DNA from: Psychromonas sp.
GTDB lineage: Bacteria; Pseudomonadota; Gammaproteobacteria; Enterobacterales; Psychromonadaceae
Length of the DNA stretch: 15,273 bases
Direction of reading: 5' to 3'
Assembly: GCA_023145575.1 (NCBI GenBank)
Contig: JAGLDN010000216.1
Span: 1-15,273, forward strand
The notes under the pieces are model-generated. The model was given only the letters and a program-made list of their open reading frames with translations. It searched no databases and was not told the origin of the DNA. The translations under genes were made by a program, and so were the position numbers. Positions 8,519 through 15,273 of the stretch are shown here, in pieces. Position 1 is the first letter of the stretch. Every line of letters begins with the position of its first letter.

Positions 8519-11306
8519 GATCCTTAGGACGATCACGACATTGTTGGCATTGTTATTTTCAACATGTTCAATTGCAACAAATGGATCTGCGATAAAAAAA
8601 AGTGCGATTGTCTATTATGGACATGACATCTCTTATTCTCTTGTCGGTATTCATGATTATATTATTGTCGATCCAGATAATTTATCACCTTATACTCATG
8701 GATTTAAAACCTACAAAGACAAAATTTATGCTTATGTGAGTATTGGCGAATCAAATTCTAACCGTCATTATTTCAAAGAACTTCATGAGAACTGGAAAAT
8801 TGGATATAACAAGCTTTGGGGCTCAGTTGTACTTGATATTAGCAATGAAGCGTACCAGCAATTTTTAATTGATAACGTCATTCAACCAATGGTTAATAAT
8901 GGCTTTAAAAACTTTTTTTTTGATACGTTAGATTCTTACGAATTAGTGGCAAAATCAAAAGAAGATAAAGATCATTATAAACGCGCGTTGATCAAATTCA
9001 TCAAAAAGTTTAAAAAAACATTTCCTAACAGCAAGCTCATCATTAACAGGGGTTTTGATATCATCGATGCCGTTCATAATGATATTGATGCCATGCTTGT
9101 TGAATCTGTTTTTAATGGATTATCAAATGACAACTTGGCGTATCATAAAGTAAAAGAAGAGGATCGTATTTGGCTGTTAAACAAACTCTCTCGTGTGCAA
9201 AAATATGGCATTGACATCATTGCTGTTGATTATATCGACACAAGTCAAACAAAAAAAATTAAGGCGGACATTTCGAAGCTTGAAGCGTTGAATTTTATTC
9301 CATATATCACTAATAAAGCGTTAAATATTTATGGTCAAAGCAGTAAAAATGCTATTTCACGAGAAATATTGATTATTACAAATTCTACACACACAAAAAA
9401 TACTACCATTGCCCTGCGATTATTAGCGATGCCGATAGAGTACCAGGGTTATATACCTATTATAAAAAACATCCAAGATGGTTTGCCGACAATTGAGCAG
9501 TTATCACGTTATAAAGCGGTTGTAGTTTGGCTAGAAAGTAATTTAAAAGGTCATAATAATGCGTTTGTAGATTGGATAAAAACAGTGTTAAAAGCACATA
9601 AAAAGCTACTGTTTATGTCAGGTTTTGGTATGGATGATCCCACAGAAATTTTAGATGTATTAGGGATTAAACGTATACCGACAAAGACAAATTTATTCAC
9701 CAAGCAAACGATCACAATAAATGATCCTATCCTTAATTTTGAAGCGCCCGTTTTATTAGCAAAAGAGAAATATGCATACCAACCAGAAAAAGCAAATGCG
9801 CTGTTACAAATTGCAACAAAAAACAACCCGTCTTCTACCTTGATTGCAAAAACCTCGTGGGGGGGCTATGCCCTTTATGATTATGTTGTAAGAAACCTTG
9901 CTGATCCAGAATCTACACAGTGGGTTATTGATCCCTTCGCATTTTTGAAGCGAACACTTGAATTAGAAGATATTCCCATTTTAGATCCAACCACTGAAAA
10001 TGGACGCAGATTAATGTTTATACACATTGATGGCGATGGGTCAATGAACCGAGTTGAATGGGATCCTAAGTTGTTTAGTATCGAGGCAATTTACGAAAAA
10101 ATACTTAAAAAATATAAAATACCACAATCAGTCTCATTAGTTGAATCGGAAACCAGTAGTAAGAAAGGACTGTATATAGACCTAGCTCCTAAACTTGAAA
10201 AAACTGCTAAAGCTATTTTTTCATTACCTTATGTTGAAGCCGCATCACACACGTATTCTCATCCATTTTATTGGAATAAAGTAAAAAATGACCATTTAGA
10301 AGCTAAATATAGACTTAATATAAAAGGTTATAATTTTTCTTTAAAAGAAGACATACTAGATTCAGTAAAATATGTCAGTAAATTGCAACCTAAAGTGAAA
10401 AAGAAAGCTAATCTCATTTTTTGGAGTGGAGATACAGACCCAAATGAAGAGGTACTAGCGTACGTTTATAAACATAATATCTTAAATATAAATGGAGGAG
10501 ATACCGATATAACAAATGATAAACCTTGGCTTTCATTAGTTTCGCCCTACGGCATTAAACATGGGGAATATATTCAAACTTATACAGGGGCTGGAAATGA
10601 AAATATATTTACCAACGATTGGACAGGACCATTTTGGGGGTATAGAAAAGTGATTCAAACGTTTCAATTAACTGAAAGCCCAAGGCGACTCCAACCTTTG
10701 GATATTTATTACCATTTTTATGCAGGATCCAAAACTGCCTCCCTAAATGCTTTAAAAGATGTTTATGATTGGTCATTAAAACAAAAAGTAATGCCCATTT
10801 ATATAAGCGAATATATTCCTAAAACACTAGAGTTTTATGATGCATCAATTGCAAAAATAGACGTTAGTGAAGCTAAAAATCAATACTACTTTACAGGTTT
10901 AAAGCATCTAAAAACGATCAGGGCCGATGATTCCCTCGGAAGTGTAGATTATACAAATAACCTGATAGTCCTTGGGCAAAATGAGCACAATAATACGCGG
11001 TATTTACATTTAAATACTCAAGATAACAATCTCACGGTAATATTTAAACAAGAAGGTACATTAAATTATTCATTTTTAGAAGACAGTAATGCACAAGTAA
11101 TAAATTACAAAAAATCAAAGCAAAAAACCACCTTTACGCTAAAAAGTCATGTGCCGATTGAGCTTGATTATCATCTTAAAAAAGGCTGTAAAATAATCAC
11201 AAAGCCCAAAGCAAAAAACAAAAAAACAAAAAATACGCGAACAGGCAAGCGCTTATTACTTAAGTTTAACGAGAGGGTTGTCAATGTCGTTATTTCCTGC
11301 CGTTAA
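8496..11306 (+). CDS. pelA: PelA, bifunctional periplasmic glycoside hydrolase and Pel deacetylase
   Basis: The 936-aa protein (P. aeruginosa PelA: 948) starts at ATG 8496, with ACAGG 7 bases upstream, and has a signal peptide ending near residue 28. The first domain (about 35-285) is the alpha-1,4-N-acetylgalactosaminidase (GH114/GH166-like). Asp143 (FFFDTLDSY) and Glu203 (VESVFNG) match the catalytic D160/E218 pair in spacing. A Rossmann-like domain with no obvious active site follows (about 290-480). The deacetylase domain (about 500-790) has metal-site HIDGDG with D512 and D514, and SHTYSHP with H585 and H589, matching D528/D530/H600/H604. A beta-rich end domain follows. PelA removes acetyl groups, making the polymer cationic, trims it, and in known systems docks on PelB. 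An unusual Lys/Arg-rich tail covers residues 895-936. Confidence -1.
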   Translation: MKSLCFSKILRTITTLLALLFSTCSIATNGSAIKKSAIVYYGHDISYSLVGIHDYIIVDPDNLSPYTHGFKTYKDKIYAYVSIGESNSNRHYFKELHENWKIGYNKLWGSVVLDISNEAYQQFLIDNVIQPMVNNGFKNFFFDTLDSYELVAKSKEDKDHYKRALIKFIKKFKKTFPNSKLIINRGFDIIDAVHNDIDAMLVESVFNGLSNDNLAYHKVKEEDRIWLLNKLSRVQKYGIDIIAVDYIDTSQTKKIKADISKLEALNFIPYITNKALNIYGQSSKNAISREILIITNSTHTKNTTIALRLLAMPIEYQGYIPIIKNIQDGLPTIEQLSRYKAVVVWLESNLKGHNNAFVDWIKTVLKAHKKLLFMSGFGMDDPTEILDVLGIKRIPTKTNLFTKQTITINDPILNFEAPVLLAKEKYAYQPEKANALLQIATKNNPSSTLIAKTSWGGYALYDYVVRNLADPESTQWVIDPFAFLKRTLELEDIPILDPTTENGRRLMFIHIDGDGSMNRVEWDPKLFSIEAIYEKILKKYKIPQSVSLVESETSSKKGLYIDLAPKLEKTAKAIFSLPYVEAASHTYSHPFYWNKVKNDHLEAKYRLNIKGYNFSLKEDILDSVKYVSKLQPKVKKKANLIFWSGDTDPNEEVLAYVYKHNILNINGGDTDITNDKPWLSLVSPYGIKHGEYIQTYTGAGNENIFTNDWTGPFWGYRKVIQTFQLTESPRRLQPLDIYYHFYAGSKTASLNALKDVYDWSLKQKVMPIYISEYIPKTLEFYDASIAKIDVSEAKNQYYFTGLKHLKTIRADDSLGSVDYTNNLIVLGQNEHNNTRYLHLNTQDNNLTVIFKQEGTLNYSFLEDSNAQVINYKKSKQKTTFTLKSHVPIELDYHLKKGCKIITKPKAKNKKTKNTRTGKRLLLKFNERVVNVVISCR

Positions 11307-12240
11307 TACTGCAAAGATTGGATCAACAGTAAAATATTATGCGTTGGTCATTTTATTTTTTTTAACGGTTTTATTTATTTTATATTCAATATTCCCAAGA
11401 GAGCTTTTGCTCAAAAACGTGAGGCTTCAGAGTACTAATTATTCTCTTTCGGGAAAGTATTTAAATAATTTTATAAGGGTAAATCCGAACCATCTAACGT
11501 TGCAATTAGAACATGCACTTAATTTGATGAACAGAGGCGAGTTACGTCGCGCATTATATATATTAAATGTGGGTAAATTTTATGAAAATAAATCATATAG
11601 AAGTAGAGCATTTGAGTTACAAATGCTAATACTTAAAATACGTTATTATTCAACTCGTCAAAATGAGCGGCACATTGAAACAATTATCATGATCGAATCA
11701 CTGGTTCAAAAGGTGATGTCATTTGAGATTACTAATGAGCAGGAATTACAGTTTTGGTATGTAAATACACTGCAATTTTCCTTGTATGGTCCCGCGATAT
11801 ATTTTGCACAAAAACTAGATAAGTTAAGTTACCTATCTGGTAATGCGCACATCGTTAATATAAATAAAAATCAAGACGTAAATATTGTTACGCTTTTATT
11901 CTTCCACGGAGAAAGGGAAAAAGCCAGGTTGTTTGTACAAAATAGAATGATAAACTTTAAATTCTGGCTGAATAAATCAGACAATACATATAAAAACAAA
12001 ACAGAAAAAGAACAATTCTATCAACGCAAAAAAACGGTCTATTTATCTATAATAGCTGACCTTAAGGCCATTAAATATGATCAACTAGCCTTGAAATTTG
12101 CTAGGCAATATGAGGCAGATTTTTATGTTGATCCCCAAATGTGTCGTAAAATAATAAAAATATACTTAGCTTTAAACGCTTTAGATGATGCACACAGAGT
12201 GGCTACAAAACGTTTACGTCAGACTTTAGAGTACCCTTAA
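11284..12240 (+). CDS. PelB N-terminal part as a separate gene: membrane-anchored periplasmic helical-repeat protein
   Basis: I choose ATG 11284 (318 aa), which has GAGAGG seven bases upstream; a TTG at 11278 is in frame but less likely. A single membrane helix lies at about residues 18-36, followed by FPRE. This resembles the start of full-length PelB, where a membrane helix is followed by a similar Phe/Tyr-Pro-Arg-Glu. The rest is helical and TPR-like: SGKYLNNFIRVNPNHLTLQL, then ALNLMNRGELRRALYILNVG. Without positive-inside basic flanks beyond Lys17, the topology is probably N-in with a periplasmic C-terminus. It overlaps pelA by 23 bases and lies 10 bases before the barrel gene. Its size plus that of the next gene (318 + 954) is close to full-length PelB (1193). 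The role would be an inner-membrane-linked platform for PelA and the PelB pore. Homology is inferred from position, topology and these short matches. Confidence -1.
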   Translation: MSLFPAVNTAKIGSTVKYYALVILFFLTVLFILYSIFPRELLLKNVRLQSTNYSLSGKYLNNFIRVNPNHLTLQLEHALNLMNRGELRRALYILNVGKFYENKSYRSRAFELQMLILKIRYYSTRQNERHIETIIMIESLVQKVMSFEITNEQELQFWYVNTLQFSLYGPAIYFAQKLDKLSYLSGNAHIVNINKNQDVNIVTLLFFHGEREKARLFVQNRMINFKFWLNKSDNTYKNKTEKEQFYQRKKTVYLSIIADLKAIKYDQLALKFARQYEADFYVDPQMCRKIIKIYLALNALDDAHRVATKRLRQTLEYP

Positions 12241-12250
12241 GTTTCTGGAT

Positions 12251-15115
12251 ATGAAAATGACTAACTATTCACAAATTATGTGTTTATTTATAATGCTATT
12301 TTTTTTGCAGACCCAAACAGTGTTTGCAAAAGATCAAAGTACAAAAGAAAAAAATGAAGACTTAGTACTATTATTGAAAGTCTTTACTTATTCAGGTAAT
12401 TTAAAACAGGCTGAGCAGCTTGTGTACAAAGCGTTAAAATTAAATCCTAATTCCATATTCTGGCATAAAAAAATGAGTGAGGTTAAACAGTGGCGCGGAG
12501 ATGCACTGGGTGCCGCCGATCACTTAACCTATGTAGCCATTAATAGTCATAATACACAAGCGGCCAGAAAAGCATTAACGCTATACCGGAATTCGTACCA
12601 GTATGAGAAAGCGGCAGGTGTTTCGTTTTTTATGGTGAAGGAAGATCCGTCGCCTAAAAATGTATCGACATTCATGGACTCTTACGATAAAGCGGGTAAG
12701 CCAGTACGCGCAGCCGATTATTTATTTTTACTTTATAAGCAAGGAAAAATAAAAGACAATGCAATCCTTACCTTAGTACTCAGCACCTATATCAAAGCAG
12801 GTAAACTTTACTCAAGTAAAAAGGTTATTAGAGCGATAGCACAAAAAAAGATAACTGATCTTAATACAATGCAACTTGTTTCGCAGTATTACCTCATTAA
12901 AAACAAACCAAAAGATGCGTATAAAGCACTGAGAAATGTGACCTCTTATAACGATGCGACACGTCAACAAATTATCACCTATAATATGCTTTTGAGTGAT
13001 TTAGCATGGAATGAACAAGCGATAAGCCCTTCAATTGAAGCATCAAATTATGTAATAAAAAGTGGGCAAGGACGACCTGTAGACTTTGAACGAACCATGA
13101 AGCTCTACCAGAGCCAAGACAACAGCAAGCAATTATTGTTTTATGCAAAAAAAGGATTTGAGACGCAACCAACTCAGTATACATTCTATACCTATGCCTA
13201 TCTTGCATTAGAACAAAAAAAATACCAAGATTTATTAAACATGATGACTGCGATTAAAAAACAAAATAACAAATCTGAATACAAGGCCATTTTTAATAAA
13301 AACGCTTTATTTTGGATGATTAAAGCGCGGGTGTTTGTTGCACTTCATCGACCAATTGACGCAAAAAAAGCGTTCAAAAAAGCCGTTTTATTTGATGACA
13401 ATTTATTATTATTATCAGAAAATAAATTATGGCTCTTAATCGACATGCACGATGGACCTGCGTTGGTGGCAGAATTGAGTGAAGTAGAAACAAAGCTTGA
13501 AAAAGGACTACACGGGTCACCTGAATTATGGATGGCAATGGCAGTTGCATATAATAATATCCATCACATAGATAAGTCAGCTTATTATTTACAAAAAGTA
13601 TTCGACAGCCATGCTGGTATTGAAGGAAAATTGGCGCTTAAAATAATGCTTTTACAACAAATGGGAAAAAATAGACAAACAGATAAAATTCAATATGCCC
13701 ATTTCATGTCTTTGCAGAAACAATTTGAATCAAATATTGACAAGCAGAATGATCCTAAATTTTTAACGATATACTTGCCGTTATTAATACGATACGAAAA
13801 TCCAGATAAAGTCGCTCGAGAATTAAAAAGCGCAGAAAAACACCTTGATAAGACAATATATACTGACTTATTGCTCGAAGTTGCGCTAAAAAATAATGAT
13901 GCAGATGCTTTTCGTTATTATAGTCAATTTGCGAAGAATAAGAATAAGAATAAGAAGGAGATTAATAACTACAAGCAAAAAGCATGGATTAATTTCTACG
14001 TTGCATTTGCAAAGGACGATTATTCTAATCAGCAGCAACAGCTTTATAAGCAATTTATGACTCTGTCTGCGACCGATAGTATTGAAAGTGCTGTACACCT
14101 CAAACAGATTGCTTTTGCACAAGAATTGGCTTTTTCAGGTTTAGCCAAAAATCAACACAATGTTACGCATTACGAGCAACATCGTCAATTAACAATGCGT
14201 TTTGCCAATAATATTTCTAATGAAACATACTACCTTAGGGGATCAGGGCTTGGGCAGGCAGCAAATTATTTTAAAAGTGACTTTTATTATATGCGTGGTT
14301 TTTCAATAAACTCAGAGTTATTTACAGCAAGCAATAGTGTATATGATGATACACGACTAGTAAACATTCCTAATAATACAGTCAAAGTGGGTGTAGGTTT
14401 TGATAAATTACTTGATAAAGGTAATATTCAAATGATGTTGGGTACAAAAAAATCAATGGAAACGACAGTTTATTTAAAAGGTGCATGGCATCATTCAATA
14501 AATGATCGCTTAAATACAACAACCTCTTTTGCCTATGGAGATGATGCAACAGAAACCGTGTACCTATATTTAGGGGGGCAAAAAGATTATATTAATCTTG
14601 AAGGCGCCTATGCGCTAACGAACACGGCACAAGTTCAAATGAATATAGAAGGCAGTAATTTTCGTTCTCAAGATAATATTGAGTTAGGCAAGGGGACAAG
14701 CCTGCTATTTAAATATAGTAAAAAGCTAATATGGGGTTATCCAGATATTGTATTTTCACCTTATGTAACTGGTTCGCTGTATTCAAAGACCGAAGGCGAG
14801 CGTGGGGTCATTGATAACTTATTGCCTGATAGCAATATAGAAGTTATTTCAGATAACTATTGGAATGCAGGCATAATTCTAGAGAGTGGCGTTCAAAACA
14901 AAAACCAATATACACACGTTTGGCGTCCATTTATAACATTTTCACCTTTTTACAATAGCGTAACATCAGGTCTAGACTATGCCATTTCTTTTGGAGGCGC
15001 TGGCATGTTGTTTGGTGACGATCATTTAGCCGTCGAGCTTAATTACTCAACCGCCAACGGAGGATTTAAGGATGAAACTACAAAAATATCATTGCAATAT
15101 ATGAAATATTTCTAA
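12251..15115 (+). CDS. pelB: PelB C-terminal part: secreted TPR scaffold and outer-membrane beta-barrel exporter
   Basis: The 954-aa protein begins with its own cleavable signal peptide (residues 1-26, cut after VFA), unlike single-gene PelB. Residues about 35-640 are helical repeats; clear TPR wording includes YSGNLKQAEQLVYKALKLNP and, later, ALHRPIDAKKAFKKAVLFDD. From about residue 650 to the end comes a porin-like domain of alternating beta-strands, finishing in YMKYF with the terminal Phe typical of BAM-inserted barrels. That is about 305 residues, close to the 16-strand barrel of P. aeruginosa PelB. It would form the outer-membrane pore for Pel, with PelC at its mouth and PelA bound to the TPR region. 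The ribosome site is weak (CTGGA), so coupling to the preceding gene is likely. ATG 12257 is an alternative start but would lose the only n-region Lys. Confidence -1.
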   Translation: MKMTNYSQIMCLFIMLFFLQTQTVFAKDQSTKEKNEDLVLLLKVFTYSGNLKQAEQLVYKALKLNPNSIFWHKKMSEVKQWRGDALGAADHLTYVAINSHNTQAARKALTLYRNSYQYEKAAGVSFFMVKEDPSPKNVSTFMDSYDKAGKPVRAADYLFLLYKQGKIKDNAILTLVLSTYIKAGKLYSSKKVIRAIAQKKITDLNTMQLVSQYYLIKNKPKDAYKALRNVTSYNDATRQQIITYNMLLSDLAWNEQAISPSIEASNYVIKSGQGRPVDFERTMKLYQSQDNSKQLLFYAKKGFETQPTQYTFYTYAYLALEQKKYQDLLNMMTAIKKQNNKSEYKAIFNKNALFWMIKARVFVALHRPIDAKKAFKKAVLFDDNLLLLSENKLWLLIDMHDGPALVAELSEVETKLEKGLHGSPELWMAMAVAYNNIHHIDKSAYYLQKVFDSHAGIEGKLALKIMLLQQMGKNRQTDKIQYAHFMSLQKQFESNIDKQNDPKFLTIYLPLLIRYENPDKVARELKSAEKHLDKTIYTDLLLEVALKNNDADAFRYYSQFAKNKNKNKKEINNYKQKAWINFYVAFAKDDYSNQQQQLYKQFMTLSATDSIESAVHLKQIAFAQELAFSGLAKNQHNVTHYEQHRQLTMRFANNISNETYYLRGSGLGQAANYFKSDFYYMRGFSINSELFTASNSVYDDTRLVNIPNNTVKVGVGFDKLLDKGNIQMMLGTKKSMETTVYLKGAWHHSINDRLNTTTSFAYGDDATETVYLYLGGQKDYINLEGAYALTNTAQVQMNIEGSNFRSQDNIELGKGTSLLFKYSKKLIWGYPDIVFSPYVTGSLYSKTEGERGVIDNLLPDSNIEVISDNYWNAGIILESGVQNKNQYTHVWRPFITFSPFYNSVTSGLDYAISFGGAGMLFGDDHLAVELNYSTANGGFKDETTKISLQYMKYF
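13934..13956 (+). repeat. Hexanucleotide tandem repeat (AAGAAT, 3.8 copies) inside pelB
   Basis: Three perfect AAGAAT units plus AAGAA encode a KNKNKNKK run between helical repeats of the TPR region. Because the unit is six bases, slippage would add or remove Lys-Asn pairs without breaking the frame. Confidence -1.
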
Positions 15116-15157
15116 TGATAATTCACCATGGAACCTAAACTATAAAATTAGTATCTT

Positions 15158-15180
15158 GATGATTAACTGCGTTAATCATC
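15158..15180 (+). terminator. Hairpin, probable transcription terminator of the pel operon
   Basis: GATGATTAAC (15158-15167) pairs perfectly with GTTAATCATC (15171-15180) around a 3-nt TGC loop, 42 bases after the pelB stop. It is followed by TGTTGT rather than a pure T tract, and the stem is AT-rich. An intrinsic terminator is therefore likely by position but not certain. Confidence -1.
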
Positions 15181-15185
15181 TGTTG

Positions 15186-15215
15186 TAAGAATTAAAATTA
15201 AGACTTTAATTCTTA
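15186..15215. other. Second hairpin downstream of pelB
   Basis: TAAGAATTAAA (15186-15196) pairs perfectly over 11 bp with TTTAATTCTTA (15205-15215) around an 8-nt loop. It lies between the terminator hairpin and the right repeat box, three bases from the box. It may be a second terminator or the hairpin part of the repeat unit, as on the left side. Confidence -1.
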
Positions 15216-15218
15216 GCT

Positions 15219-15245
15219 AGTCGTTCTAGGTCGAAATTTTATAAC
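15219..15245 (-). repeat. Right copy of 27-bp inverted repeat bracketing the pel operon
   Basis: Read on the - strand this is the same box as at 2657-2683, differing in one base (C for T). Similarity stops at both edges of the box. On the + strand it reads SRSRSKFYN and stays open to the window edge (KVVTWFNRF). The box could therefore lie in the start of an outward-facing gene, perhaps a transposase, which cannot be judged from this fragment. Confidence -1.
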
Positions 15246-15273
15246 AAGGTAGTGACATGGTTTAATAGATTCA

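Noticed and set aside
12225..12260. PelB split as a simple sequencing frameshift
   Set aside because: The downstream gene begins with a full signal peptide and a plausible cleavage site, which a broken single gene would not have in its middle.

Overview
The window is AT-rich DNA, most likely from a marine or cold-adapted gammaproteobacterium. That placement is inferred from base composition, protein style and the gram-negative type of the operon; no marker gene is present to confirm it. The main content, about 2.7-15.2 kb on the + strand, is a complete Pel exopolysaccharide operon. The first 2.7 kb is decayed or gene-poor.

Region 1 (1-1646, - strand) is a broken DUF262/HNH-type gene, related to GmrSD-like modification-dependent restriction or phage defence. 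Three in-frame stop codons and one frameshift interrupt it, and it runs off the left edge. Region 2 (about 1790-2172, - strand) is a degraded orfA plus one terminus of an IS3-family insertion sequence; its orfB is gone. Region 3 (2173-2790) has no supportable gene. It ends in a 27-bp repeat box, a hairpin and a good sigma70-type promoter before the first pel gene.

Region 4 (2791-15115) is eight tightly packed genes in the order pelC, pelD, pelE, pelF, pelG, pelA, pelB N-terminal part, pelB C-terminal part. Most neighbours overlap or nearly touch, so one transcript with translational coupling is likely. In the expected division of labour, PelF (GT4 glycosyltransferase) polymerises the sugar. 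PelD, PelE and PelG form the inner-membrane synthase/transport complex, switched on by cyclic di-GMP bound to PelD. PelA trims and de-N-acetylates the polymer in the periplasm. PelC (lipoprotein) and the PelB barrel pass it through the outer membrane. The cyclic di-GMP site (R366-x-x-D369 plus R401) and the catalytic residues of PelA and PelF are all visible, so the system looks functional.

Two things differ from the Pseudomonas aeruginosa pelABCDEFG operon. The A and B genes lie at the 3' end. PelB is encoded by two separate genes: a membrane-anchored periplasmic piece of 318 aa, and a 954-aa TPR plus beta-barrel protein with its own signal peptide.

Region 5 (15116-15273) holds two consecutive hairpins, the first a probable operon terminator. 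An inverted copy (26/27 identical) of the upstream box follows, so the whole pel operon is bracketed by inverted repeats about 12.5 kb apart.
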